From assembly GCA_019636495.1 (NCBI GenBank), contig JAHBXL010000007.1, positions 1-64,000 of the forward strand: 64,000 bases of DNA, given 5' to 3'. The notes beneath the pieces are model-generated. The model searched no databases and was not told where the DNA came from. It saw only the letters and a list, made by a program, of their open reading frames with translations. The translations under genes and the position numbers were made by a program. Position 1 is the first letter of the stretch. The number at the start of each line of letters is the position of its first letter. This DNA is from Phycisphaeraceae bacterium. GTDB lineage: Bacteria; Planctomycetota; Phycisphaerae; Phycisphaerales; UBA1924. Of this stretch, positions 26,611 to 35,168 are shown in pieces.

Positions 26611-28197
26611 TCAGGCCGGGCGGACGCCGCTGGAGAGTTGCCGGACCCGCTCGACCTGTTGTTTCCGGACGTTCTCGAGGACCAGCCGCGGGATGCGCCA
26701 CTGGGCCTGGTCCTGCGTGACGTTGGAGCAATGCTCGACAAGGCACTGGTAAAGGAGTTTGAAGGCATCGCGCGGCTGGTGCATCTGGTCGAGCGCGTCG
26801 ACAAGGTCCTGCCGCGAGACGTCCTCGGCGAAGAGGTCGAGGATCGACGATGGCGCGCCCTCAGCGTTGGGCGCGATGCACGCGTGGAGACGCGCATTGC
26901 AGAGGTCGTAGAGCATCGCGCCGGTCCAACTGAGGCGCTCGACGAGGTTCTGCTTGTCGAGGCGTGCTTCCTGAAAGAACGCCGCGGACTCGCGGAAAAG
27001 CGCGTGCCGCAGTTCCATCGGCAGGAGCATCTTGACGCCCAGGCCCGACTGCTGGAGGAACTTGTTGTTGAGCATGGGCCAGACGACGGCGCGCATGCGC
27101 TCGGGATCGCCGGCGATGAGCGTGGGCTCGTCGACGCGATCAACGATGACCATGACCGACGTGTAGTGGAAGTGCGCGAGGATCCGACGGAGGCGCTCGA
27201 GCATCGCGTAGCGATGCTCTTCGGAGGCCGTCACAGGAAGCAGGCCCGCATCGGTCGCACCGGGGTCGATCTGCCGCAGCGAACGGGCCAGCGACACGTC
27301 GCTGCGACCGTTCACTCGGACCTGTCGGCGCACGCGGTGCGCCAGCCGCAGGAAACTCAGCCGATCCCACACCGAACGCTTGACCATCACCAGCAGCCAC
27401 AGCGCGGTGAGCCCGGCGACGGTGTAGATCGCCCATCCGCCGTTGAGGTCGAGTTTCTTGTTCTCCCACGCCCAGTAGGCAAGACCCGCGGGCGCAAGCC
27501 AGCCCGCGTACGCCAGCAGGGCCCAGACCCACACCCGCCCCGGCGGCGAGAGCCGCAGCACCCGGCGCAGTTTTCGCGTGCGACGCTCCGCGCGTTCGGG
27601 CCGGTCATACACCGCCTGCAACAGCAGCAGGTCCTGCCGCTGGCCCGCGTCCACCCGTCGCACCAGTTTGCGCGGTTCGGGGCCCAGGTCCAGCGCGCCC
27701 GCGCCGCCGGGCACGCCCGAAACGGACGGCGACTCCTCCTTCAGCAGCGTGTCCACGATCCGCGGCACAATCAACGCGAGGATCGCGTCCATGTGATCGG
27801 CCAGGCGGAACTTGCCCAGCGCCTCGGGGATGTTGGGCTTGCGCTCGCTGCCGATGCGCTCGTTGAAACGGTCCAGCACCGGGTTCAGTTCGTCGTAGGG
27901 CACCAGCAGGCAGCGCTGCCCGGGGTTCGCGGCGTTCCACGCACCGACGCGCTCGGCCAGTTGCAGGCGCATCGCCGTCTTGCCGCTCCCCTTCTCGCCG
28001 AACACGATCGACGTCGAAGGACGCGCAAAATCGCCCAGCACCTTCTCAAAGTCCGAGTGCGTGGTGAAGCCCGGCGCGCCTTCACGCGGCGGGCCGGCGG
28101 CCTCGAGCCGGCGGAAAACCGGGTCCTGCCGCGCTTCCTCCCCGCGGAAGGGGTTCTCGACGATGCGCCAGTGTTCCAGAAACGTCGAGAGATTCAT
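26611..28197 (-). CDS. Membrane P-loop NTPase, KAP-like layout
   Basis: 528 residues from the ATG at 28197. Walker A GEKGSGKT lies at about 67-74. Two hydrophobic helices follow at about 228-250 and 257-275 (VWVWALLAYAGWLAPAGLAY; YTVAGLTALWLLVMV). A Walker B-like strand VMVIVDRVDEP comes near 352. Membrane helices inserted between Walker A and Walker B are the hallmark of KAP-family STAND-type NTPases, seen in bacterial defence and signalling contexts as well as in animals. The C-terminal part is helical with RHALFRESAAFFQEARLDKQ. The family call is inference from layout. Neighbours (protease, phosphoglucomutase) do not suggest a partner. Confidence 0.65.
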   Translation of the reverse strand: MNLSTFLEHWRIVENPFRGEEARQDPVFRRLEAAGPPREGAPGFTTHSDFEKVLGDFARPSTSIVFGEKGSGKTAMRLQLAERVGAWNAANPGQRCLLVPYDELNPVLDRFNERIGSERKPNIPEALGKFRLADHMDAILALIVPRIVDTLLKEESPSVSGVPGGAGALDLGPEPRKLVRRVDAGQRQDLLLLQAVYDRPERAERRTRKLRRVLRLSPPGRVWVWALLAYAGWLAPAGLAYWAWENKKLDLNGGWAIYTVAGLTALWLLVMVKRSVWDRLSFLRLAHRVRRQVRVNGRSDVSLARSLRQIDPGATDAGLLPVTASEEHRYAMLERLRRILAHFHYTSVMVIVDRVDEPTLIAGDPERMRAVVWPMLNNKFLQQSGLGVKMLLPMELRHALFRESAAFFQEARLDKQNLVERLSWTGAMLYDLCNARLHACIAPNAEGAPSSILDLFAEDVSRQDLVDALDQMHQPRDAFKLLYQCLVEHCSNVTQDQAQWRIPRLVLENVRKQQVERVRQLSSGVRPA

Positions 28198-28223
28198 TCG
28201 TGATCCCGATAGGACGAGACACA

Positions 28224-28340
28224 TTCACCACGAAGGGCACGAAGAGCACGGTGAGAGTCGGTCGGCGATGTCCGACATGCTCACAATCGCGCCCCTCCTC
28301 CTGTTCCCAACTCCGTGACCTCGGTGTGCTCCGTGGTGAA
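28224..28340. repeat. Inverted pair of 28-bp CACGAAGG-type repeats
   Basis: 28224-28251 reads TTCACCACG then 9-nt periodic CACGAAGGG/CACGAAGAG units. 28313-28340 is the same element inverted (ends CCGTGGTGAA); the two match at 20 of 28 positions. They fill the gap between two minus-strand genes and could fold as a long hairpin. Similar 9-nt periodic intergenic elements occur in many bacterial genomes. Confidence 0.6.
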
Positions 28341-28348
28341 ACTCCAAG

Positions 28349-29800
28349 TCAGTGGTCCACCCGAACACCCAGCATCGGCGCGATCTTCGCCATCGTCGCG
28401 TCGAGGGTCTTGCGGTCCTTGGCCTCGAGGTTCAACCGCAGGAGCGGCTCGGTGTTGCTCTTTCGGACGTTGCACCACCACCCGAGTTTGTCGAAGCAGT
28501 CGATGGTGACGCCGTCGAGTTCGTCGACCGTCCCCGAGCCGCCGAACTTCTCCTTCAGCGCGGCGAGCGCCCCGTCCTTGTCCTCGATGTTGAAGTTCAC
28601 CTCGCCCGACTGGGCGTACTTCTTCGCGGGGGCGACGAGTTGGCTCATCCGCTTGCCCGACTGCTTGAGCATCGTGAGCACGGTGGCCATGGCGATGGCG
28701 CCCGAATCGGCGTTGAAGTTGCCCGAGAAGTAGAAGTGCCCCGAGAGTTCGCCTCCAAAGACGGCCTTGTGCTCGGCCATGGCCGCCTTCATGAAGACGT
28801 GCCCCACGCGGCAGCGCACGGGCCTGCCGCCCAGACGCATCACCTCCTCGGCCAGCGCGCGCGTCGAGCGCAAGTCGTAGGTGATGGCCGCGCCCGAGTT
28901 CTTCGGCAGTTTCTTCAGGAAGTACGCCGCGAGCGCGGCGGTCAGATGGTCGCAGCCGACGATCGCGCCGTGCTCGTCAACGACCACCAGCCGGTCGGCA
29001 TCGCCATCGAAGCACACGCCCAGGTCGGCCTTCTCGGCGACGACCGCGGCCTGCAGTTGCGCGAGGTTCGAAGCGACAAGCGGGTTGGGCTCGTGCACGA
29101 ACTCGCCGCGGGAGTTGTCGAAGTTGAGCGGCACGATCTCCAGATGCGGGACGGGCGCGCCCGCGCCGGCGGGCAGTTTCTTGCCCGCGCCGGGGATGCC
29201 GAACACCATCGGCACCATGGTGCCCGCCATGCCGTTGGAGGCGTCGACCACGACCTTGATCTTGCCCGCGCCCGAGACATCGAGAAACGAGCGCACGTGG
29301 CGGATGTACGCCTCCCAGAGGTTGCGCTCCTCGCGCCGGCCGTGGGCGGGTTGCACGGTCGCCTTGTCGACCATCGCCGCGTGCTTGCGCACTTCGGCAA
29401 GGCCCGTCGCCTCGCCGACCGGTTTGGCCTTGCGCTTCGAGACCTTGAACCCGTTGTACTGCGGCGGGTTGTGGCTGGCCGTCGTCATCACGCCGCCGGC
29501 GCAGTCCAGGTGGTTCACCGCGAAGTAGATGAAGGACGTATCGACCATGCCGACGTCGATCACGTGACCGCCCTGGTCGTTGATGCCCTGCATCAACGAT
29601 TTGGCCAACCCCGGCGAACTCTTCCGCATGTCGCGCCCCACCACGACATTGTGCATCATCGGGCTGGTCTCGCCCGCCGCCGCGGCGTCGTTGAGCAGGT
29701 ACTTCGAGACCCCATAGCCGATCTGCCAGGCCATCTTCTCATCGAGCGGGTCGGGATAGGTGCCGCGGATGTCGTAGGCCTTGAAGACCTTTCCGAGCAT
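28349..29800 (-). CDS. manB: Phosphoglucomutase/phosphomannomutase
   Basis: 483 residues from the ATG at 29800, with GGAGG 6 nt upstream. All four alpha-D-phosphohexomutase motifs are present: phosphoserine loop TTASHNPPQYNGFK, metal loop DGDADR, sugar loop GGELSGH, phosphate loop RKSNTEP. It interconverts hexose 1- and 6-phosphates for nucleotide-sugar and polysaccharide synthesis; glucose versus mannose preference cannot be told from the motifs. An insert of about 10 residues (GIPGAGKKLPAGAG) interrupts domain 2. Last gene of a minus-strand block; the promoter is probably in the AT-richer stretch after 29830. Confidence 0.93.
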   Translation of the reverse strand: MLGKVFKAYDIRGTYPDPLDEKMAWQIGYGVSKYLLNDAAAAGETSPMMHNVVVGRDMRKSSPGLAKSLMQGINDQGGHVIDVGMVDTSFIYFAVNHLDCAGGVMTTASHNPPQYNGFKVSKRKAKPVGEATGLAEVRKHAAMVDKATVQPAHGRREERNLWEAYIRHVRSFLDVSGAGKIKVVVDASNGMAGTMVPMVFGIPGAGKKLPAGAGAPVPHLEIVPLNFDNSRGEFVHEPNPLVASNLAQLQAAVVAEKADLGVCFDGDADRLVVVDEHGAIVGCDHLTAALAAYFLKKLPKNSGAAITYDLRSTRALAEEVMRLGGRPVRCRVGHVFMKAAMAEHKAVFGGELSGHFYFSGNFNADSGAIAMATVLTMLKQSGKRMSQLVAPAKKYAQSGEVNFNIEDKDGALAALKEKFGGSGTVDELDGVTIDCFDKLGWWCNVRKSNTEPLLRLNLEAKDRKTLDATMAKIAPMLGVRVDH

Positions 29801-29897
29801 GAAGAACCTCCGAAGGGGCATACCGGTGGGAATGGCGGGAAGCCCTAGCCTAGCGGCAAGTCATGTGTGAGTCATTCGTGTATGTATTATGTTAGGA

Positions 29898-29949
29898 TTG
29901 GAATCGAGGCTCGATGCCTTCAAGACAGGTGTGTTTGGGGTTGGAATCG
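29898..29949. repeat. Two TTGGAATCG direct repeats
   Basis: TTGGAATCG occurs at 29898-29906 and 29941-29949, 43 bp apart, in the AT-richer 290-base gap between the divergent mutase and Pro-repeat genes. Possibly a binding site pair; nothing else supports it. Confidence 0.25.
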
Positions 29950-29983
29950 GTCATTCTCTGCATCCAAGGGCCTCCCCTCTCGG

Positions 29984-29989
29984 TAGAAT
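29984..29989 (+). promoter_or_regulatory. -10 element for Pro/Gln repeat gene
   Basis: TAGAAT about 100 nt upstream of the ATG predicts a leader of roughly 95 nt. The leader contains GGGCT...AGCCC pairing just before the GGAGG ribosome-binding site. Confidence 0.35.
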
Positions 29990-30090
29990 AAGTAAGTGAC
30001 CAGTAACTTGGTGCTGGCGTGGTTCTGCCGCATCTGGAACTGGGAACATTGATGGGGCTTGGGCGGGAACAGCCCTGCCGGAGGCGGCAC

Positions 30091-32061
30091 ATGAACACCC
30101 TGAAGATGCGTTCGACTCGAATCGGTCTGGCCGCGGCGGTCATCGCCGTTGCAGGCATCGCGTGTGCAGCCGATGCGCAGCAGGGCCGGCGCAACGGCAA
30201 CAAAGACGAGAAGGCTCCTGCATCAGCACCCCCACCCGCTTCGCAACCCGCAAGCAAGCCCGCCGCGACACCGCGACCGCCCCGAAGCGCGCCGCCGCAA
30301 CAGCAGCGTCCGGCGGCAACACCGCCACGACAGGAGTCGAGACCCGCCGCGCGGCCACCCGCGCAGACCGCGCCGCCACAAAGCAGGCCACCCGCCCAGA
30401 CCGCGCCGCCGCAGAACAGACCGCCCGCGCAAACCGCGCCGCCGCAGAACAAGCCACCCGCGCAGACCGCGCCACCGCAGAACAGGCCACCCGCGCAGAC
30501 CGCGCCACCGCAGAACAGACCGCCCGCGCAGACCGCGCCTCCACAGAGCAGGCCACCCGCGCAGACCGCGCCTCCACAGAGCAGGCCACCCGCGCAGACC
30601 GCGCCGCCACAGAGCAGACCCCCCGCGCAGACCGCGCCGTCACAGAGCAGACCCCCCGCGCAGACCGCGCCGTCTCCAACGCGCCCCGCGACGCCGCGGC
30701 CCACGACTCCGACGACCAACCAGCGTCCGCCACAATCGGCCCCGCCACCCGCGGCTCCCCAGCAGCCCGCAACATCGACACCCCGGCCTTCGACTCCGCC
30801 TGCGCGGATCGTGATGCGCCCGAGCAACGGGTTGCAGCGTCCGGCGGCGGCCTCGCCGCGGCCGACGCCCGCGCCGCCAACTCCGGTTGTGCCGACACCC
30901 GCGCCCTCGCGTCCGAGCATCGCGCCATCGGGCGGGATTGTGCGGCCCGCGCCCGCCGCGGCAACGCCGAGCCCTGTTGTCGTCGCGCCGCGCCAAGCCT
31001 CGGCGTCGCCGGTCGTCCACACCGCCACGACGTTTGACAGCGGCCTGACTCGCACGGGCGGGCTTGCGCGGCCGGCGAACTGGGACCACCGGGGCGTGCC
31101 GGTCCGCTCGACACCGTACTGCCCGCCGCCGCGGGTCGTGCATCACTACGGCTATGGCGACTACCCCTGGCGGACAACGACCCACGTGACATATCACGCC
31201 GGCGCGTGCGCGCCGCGCGCCTGCTACCCGCTGTGGCCGTACACCACAAGCCCGTTCTACGGCAGTTCGCTGCGCGGCGTGAGCATCACCTACTCGAACT
31301 GGTGCGGGCCGACGTATGTCTACCGGCCGATGTACGTGTGCCCTCCGACATACTGGGCGCACTGCCCGACCACGCACGTCGTGTATCCGCCGCCGATCTA
31401 CGGGCACCGGCCCGCGTGGGGGAGCCACGTCGGCTTCTCGTACTCCACGTGGGGTTCATCGTCATCGTTCGGGCTGAGCATCGGCTGGGGGCTGTCATCG
31501 TGCACGACATGGCGCGACCCCCGCTGGTCCACGACGTGGTGCGGGACATACGTTCCCGCGCGGCACTGCCCGTCGCACTGCTACGGATGGTGGCACCGGC
31601 CGACGCTCGGATGGTCAACGTACAGCGTCTACTCGGCGCCGGTGGTGGTGGGCATTGCCGACGCCGCGCCGCCCGTGCAGTGGACCGCCGCGCCGGTGAA
31701 CGCCGTGTCGGAGTTCGAGGAAGCGGTGTACAGCACCATGCGCGGCGAGTATCAGACCGCGATCCGCACGATGCGCAACGCGGTGCTCGGCGCGCCCGAG
31801 TCGTTCGCGCCCGGCGCCGTCGCGATGGACGAGCAACAGTTGCAGCGTGCCGCGTGGGCCATGACGGTGTACCGCAACCCGCCGCAGCGCGCCGTGCAGC
31901 CGGCCGATGCCGCGTTCATGGTTGCCGCACTCGCCGCGCTCTCGGGCGATGGCGCGGCCGCGGCCCAAGCCGCGGAGGAGGCTCGCCAACTGGGCGACCG
32001 ACACCCGGCGACCGAGCGCCTGGCCCAGATGATCCAGTGGGCCCAATCGTTCGCGGATTGA
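30091..32061 (+). CDS. Secreted Pro/Gln repeat protein with aromatic-rich domain
   Basis: 656 residues from the ATG at 30091 (GGAGG 7 nt upstream). Signal peptide 1-29 (GLAAAVIAVAGIACAADA). About 30-90 is low-complexity Pro/Ala/Gln. About 89-198 is ten tandem copies of PPAQTAPPQ(N/S)R. More Pro/Thr-rich sequence follows to about 330. About 345-535 is rich in Tyr, Trp, His and Cys with SYSTWGSS and GYGDYPW segments. The last 110 residues look like a single TPR-type helical unit (YSTMRGEYQTAIRTMRNAVLGAPE). It resembles cell-wall or surface stalk proteins in composition; no enzyme motif. The repeat produces a spurious Gly/Cys-rich antisense frame. Confidence 0.85.
   Translation: MNTLKMRSTRIGLAAAVIAVAGIACAADAQQGRRNGNKDEKAPASAPPPASQPASKPAATPRPPRSAPPQQQRPAATPPRQESRPAARPPAQTAPPQSRPPAQTAPPQNRPPAQTAPPQNKPPAQTAPPQNRPPAQTAPPQNRPPAQTAPPQSRPPAQTAPPQSRPPAQTAPPQSRPPAQTAPSQSRPPAQTAPSPTRPATPRPTTPTTNQRPPQSAPPPAAPQQPATSTPRPSTPPARIVMRPSNGLQRPAAASPRPTPAPPTPVVPTPAPSRPSIAPSGGIVRPAPAAATPSPVVVAPRQASASPVVHTATTFDSGLTRTGGLARPANWDHRGVPVRSTPYCPPPRVVHHYGYGDYPWRTTTHVTYHAGACAPRACYPLWPYTTSPFYGSSLRGVSITYSNWCGPTYVYRPMYVCPPTYWAHCPTTHVVYPPPIYGHRPAWGSHVGFSYSTWGSSSSFGLSIGWGLSSCTTWRDPRWSTTWCGTYVPARHCPSHCYGWWHRPTLGWSTYSVYSAPVVVGIADAAPPVQWTAAPVNAVSEFEEAVYSTMRGEYQTAIRTMRNAVLGAPESFAPGAVAMDEQQLQRAAWAMTVYRNPPQRAVQPADAAFMVAALAALSGDGAAAAQAAEEARQLGDRHPATERLAQMIQWAQSFAD
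30355..30684 (+). repeat. Ten tandem 33-bp coding repeats
   Basis: Ten units of 33 bp code for PPAQTAPPQ(N/S)(R/K); the last two vary (PSQSR, PSPTR). Sub-blocks share silent changes, which indicates recent unit duplication. Copy number is likely variable between strains and may be mis-assembled in short-read data. Confidence 0.9.
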
Positions 32062-32619
32062 TCACTCGTCGTCGCCGTCAAGCGCCTTGAGCGCGGCGGC
32101 ATCGAGCGCATCGCCGGCGATCAATCCTCCGGCCGCGGCAGTGGCCGCGTGCACGGATTGCGCGCCGATCGCCGCCATCGCCGGCGAGTCGTCGGCGCGG
32201 AAGGACCGAAGCGCCGAGTCGTAGCGCCAGCCGTGCGTTCCAGCGCCCGCGGCCGCCCCATCGATGCGCACCGTCGCCAGGCCGTTGAAGGGGTTGGGAG
32301 GGAGACGGAGCAGGTACGGGCCCAGATGCCCGCCTGGGGCCCCCGACTCCGCGGTGACGTCGAGCAGGCGCGCCGCGAGGCCGTCGCCGTCCGGGTCAAT
32401 CGATCCGGAGGAATCGCAGGCCGGGCAACGGCCGGCGTTCTCTGCGGCGTACATCTCCGCCGCGCGATCGAGCACGGCGATGTTGGCGCGGAGCGTGCCG
32501 ATGCGCGTACGGACCGTGGCACCGGTCAACCGGGGCACGGCGATCGCGCCGATGATGCCGATGATGATGATGACCACCGCCACCTCGACCAGCGAGAAGG
32601 CGCGGCAGGGCGTCGGCAT
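32062..32619 (-). CDS. Type IV pilin-like pseudopilin
   Basis: 185 residues from the ATG at 32619. A TTG at 32646 in the same frame, 12 nt after GGAGG, is an alternative and would lengthen the leader from 7 to 16 residues. The prepilin cleavage site is CRA|FSLVEVAVVIIIIGIIGAI, with Glu at +5 and a long hydrophobic helix. The globular part has a Cys pair (CPACD) and an Asp-rich loop DPDGDGLAARLL, similar to major pseudopilin GspG calcium sites. It is transcribed away from the pilus operon and lies right beside its start, so it is likely an extra or alternate pilin of that machine. Confidence 0.85.
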   Translation of the reverse strand: MPTPCRAFSLVEVAVVIIIIGIIGAIAVPRLTGATVRTRIGTLRANIAVLDRAAEMYAAENAGRCPACDSSGSIDPDGDGLAARLLDVTAESGAPGGHLGPYLLRLPPNPFNGLATVRIDGAAAGAGTHGWRYDSALRSFRADDSPAMAAIGAQSVHAATAAAGGLIAGDALDAAALKALDGDDE

Positions 32620-32884
32620 GGGAACTGGAAGGCGGTGCTTGGTCAACAGATTCAGACACCTCCGCCTCGAGGGTCGAAACGTGCGCAATGGGCGAGATCG
32701 GCACCGGAGCGGCGGTGGTGAATCGGTCTTCCCGTAATGCGGGTTCTCGGACTCGCACCGGGGGGCATCGGCAACGCCTGGGGACACTGCGCAAGCGTGA
32801 CCCGCGCCGGACTCAAGTTCCACCGTCAACGACCGATTACCAGAGGTTCGACGTCGGCGCGAGATCCGCGCCCGGAGGTGTGCC

Positions 32885-34798
32885 GTGTCCGCAGTCAAGA
32901 CAGGCCAGCCCGAGAAGCCCGCGCACAGTCCGCCGCCGCTCCGCGGCGGGCTCCGACGCCGACTGGCCGGCGGCGAGTCGCTGATCGCTTCCGCGGGTCT
33001 CGCGTCCGCCGCGATCCTGCTCGGAGCGATGGGCGGCTCGGCGTGGTGGTCGCTGCACACCCAGCGTGAAACACGGCGCGAGGCCCGCGATGCCCAGGTT
33101 CGAACCGTCGGGGAACTTCTGGCGCGCAACGCCGAATCGCTGATCGCCTCGGGCGATGTCGCGCGGGTACGGCGGATGCTCGAGAACGCCGGTCGGGATT
33201 ACGGTCTGGCCGACCTCTCGGTGGTCCTCCCCGATGGGCAGGCGATCGCGGGCAGTCAACCCGGAAACAACCAGGCGCCGATGCCCGCCGGTCCGTGGAA
33301 GACCCAACAGAGCGGCGCCGAATCGGTGCTCCCCGGCGAGTGCCGCGTGGAGCGGGCCGAGGATGGATCGGTGCTGCTGAGCATCGGCATGCAGGTGCCG
33401 CGGATGGGCCCGGCGGTGCTGCGCGTGCGCGATACGGCGGAACTGCCCGAGTGGGACGTGTGGCGGACGCAGGCGGGAATCGGCCTCTTCGGCGCGGCGG
33501 GCCTCACGGGCCTTCTGCTGGCCTATCGCCGGATGCGTCAGCGGCTCCGCGCGGTGGGCGCGATCCGCGATGCGCTCGCCGCGGTCCAGAGCGGGCACGA
33601 CTCGGGCGCCGAACTGGCGGTGAGCGCCGCGCTGGGCGAGGAGGCCGCGGCGTGGAACCAGTTGCTCGCCGAGCGCGAGCGGCTGCGCGAGCGCGCTTCG
33701 ATGGAGCGCGCGGCCGAGAGCCTGGCCAACCGTCGGACGCGCGACGGCGACCTGGCCAGCGCGTGCGACGCGATGTGGCAGGGCATGGTGCTCGTCGACG
33801 AGCAGATGCGGATCAAGTACGTCAACGGCGCGGCGGCGGTCTTCCTGCGGCGCAAGCGCGAGGAACTGCTGGGCGTCGATGCCTCGGAAGTGCTCGAGGA
33901 CCAGAAACTGGTCGACGCGGTGCGCGGCGTGTCGAACGGCACGCTGCGGCAACGAACGATGCACGAAGTGGAGCGCGCGCCCGAGAAGGGCGTGGGCGCG
34001 GGCGTGCTGCGCTTCAGCGTGCGGCCTGTGCGCAAGGAGGACGCCGCGACCGCCCTGGTGCTGATCGAAGACGTGACGCAGCAGCGCGTGGCCGATGCCT
34101 CGCGGAACGCCTTCGTGGCGCAGGCGACGCACGAGTTGCGGACGCCGCTCACGAACATCCGGCTCTACGTCGACGGCCTGCTGGAAGAACCCGACGCCGA
34201 CCAGGTCAAGCGGGCCAAGAGCATCAACGTGATCGCGCAGGAGGCGCGCCGGCTCGAGCGCATCGTCGGCGACATGCTGAGCGTGTCCGAGATCGAGGCC
34301 GGGCAACTCAAACTCCGGCGCGGCGACGTCCGGCTGGACGCGGTCTTCTCCGAGTTGCGGGCCGACTTCGAGGAGCAGGCCCGGCAGAAGGAGATCGCCT
34401 TCAAACTCGACCTGCCGCCCAAGTTCCCGGTCATCAGCGGGGACCGCGACAAGATCGTGCTCGCCCTGCACAACCTGGTCGGCAACGCGATCAAGTACAC
34501 GCCCGCGGGCGGCGAGGTCAGCATCCGCGCCCGCGAGGAGGGCGCGAACTTCATCGTCGACGTGGGCGACAACGGGATCGGCATCAAGCCCGAGGAATGC
34601 GAACTCATCTTCGAGAAGTTCTACCGGGCCAAGGACAAGCGCATCAGCGGGATCACCGGCTCGGGCCTGGGCCTCGCGCTGGCGCGAGAGGTCGTCCGGC
34701 TGCACGGCGGCGACGTGACCGTCCGTTCGCAGGTGGACAAGGGGAGCACGTTCACGATCACCATCCCGTCGCTGCCGCCGCGTGCGGCCGCGGCGTAG
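32885..34798 (+). CDS. Membrane sensor histidine kinase with PAS domain
   Basis: 637 residues from GTG 32885 (GGAGGTG upstream). TM1 about 34-56, periplasmic sensor to about 192, TM2 about 195-215, HAMP-like linker, PAS about 285-400, HisKA with H416 in ATHELRTPLTN, then HATPase: N box NLVGNAIKYTP, G1 VGDNGIGI, F FEKFYRAKD, G2 GSGLGLALA. It autophosphorylates in response to an unknown envelope or cytoplasmic cue. No response regulator is adjacent, which makes it an orphan. It is the first gene of the operon with the STAS protein and pilus machinery, 34 nt before the next start. Confidence 0.93.
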   Translation: MSAVKTGQPEKPAHSPPPLRGGLRRRLAGGESLIASAGLASAAILLGAMGGSAWWSLHTQRETRREARDAQVRTVGELLARNAESLIASGDVARVRRMLENAGRDYGLADLSVVLPDGQAIAGSQPGNNQAPMPAGPWKTQQSGAESVLPGECRVERAEDGSVLLSIGMQVPRMGPAVLRVRDTAELPEWDVWRTQAGIGLFGAAGLTGLLLAYRRMRQRLRAVGAIRDALAAVQSGHDSGAELAVSAALGEEAAAWNQLLAERERLRERASMERAAESLANRRTRDGDLASACDAMWQGMVLVDEQMRIKYVNGAAAVFLRRKREELLGVDASEVLEDQKLVDAVRGVSNGTLRQRTMHEVERAPEKGVGAGVLRFSVRPVRKEDAATALVLIEDVTQQRVADASRNAFVAQATHELRTPLTNIRLYVDGLLEEPDADQVKRAKSINVIAQEARRLERIVGDMLSVSEIEAGQLKLRRGDVRLDAVFSELRADFEEQARQKEIAFKLDLPPKFPVISGDRDKIVLALHNLVGNAIKYTPAGGEVSIRAREEGANFIVDVGDNGIGIKPEECELIFEKFYRAKDKRISGITGSGLGLALAREVVRLHGGDVTVRSQVDKGSTFTITIPSLPPRAAAA

Positions 34799-34832
34799 GT
34801 CCGGCGGTTCGGCCGGCCCCGGGGCCCACACG

Positions 34833-35168
34833 ATGGAGATTCAGGAACAACGACAGGGCGCGGTGACGGTGCTCAAGCCGACCGGGCCGCTGTGCGCGCA
34901 GGATGCGGACCAGTTCCGCCAGCGCGTGGTGGAGGTGATGGGCAAGAGCCTGGGCCGCTTCGTGGTCGACGCATCGGAGGTCCCGTTTGTGGACTCGCGC
35001 GGCCTGGAGGTGCTCAAGGAGACCACCGACGAACTGTCGGAGAGCGGCCAGGCGCTGCGGCTGTGCGGCGCGAACGAGACCCTGCGCGAAGTGCTGGAGG
35101 TGACGGACCTCTCGGGCCTGTTTGAGTACTACTCGGACGTCAACTCGGCCGTGCGGAGTTTCCTGTGA
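34833..35168 (+). CDS. STAS-domain anti-anti-sigma-like protein
   Basis: 111 residues, the normal size for single-STAS proteins. The fold shows in AVTVLKPTGPL, RFVVDASEVPFVDSRGLEVL and LRLCGANETLREVLEVTDL. S55 in VDSRG is where SpoIIAA-type proteins are phosphorylated. Such proteins usually bind a serine kinase or anti-sigma partner, none of which is adjacent. The stop overlaps the GTG of the pilus ATPase by 4 nt (GTGA), so it is translationally coupled to pilus assembly. It may instead bind the pilus ATPase or histidine kinase; that is speculation. Confidence 0.88.
   Translation: MEIQEQRQGAVTVLKPTGPLCAQDADQFRQRVVEVMGKSLGRFVVDASEVPFVDSRGLEVLKETTDELSESGQALRLCGANETLREVLEVTDLSGLFEYYSDVNSAVRSFL

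Noticed and set aside
30355..30684. CRISPR-like regular repeats
   Set aside because: 33-bp units are contiguous and in frame, without spacers; no cas genes.
29892..31055. Gly/Cys-rich 387-codon minus-strand frame with CGGAVCAGGLL repeats
   Set aside because: Antisense reading of the 33-bp tandem repeat in the Pro/Gln gene.
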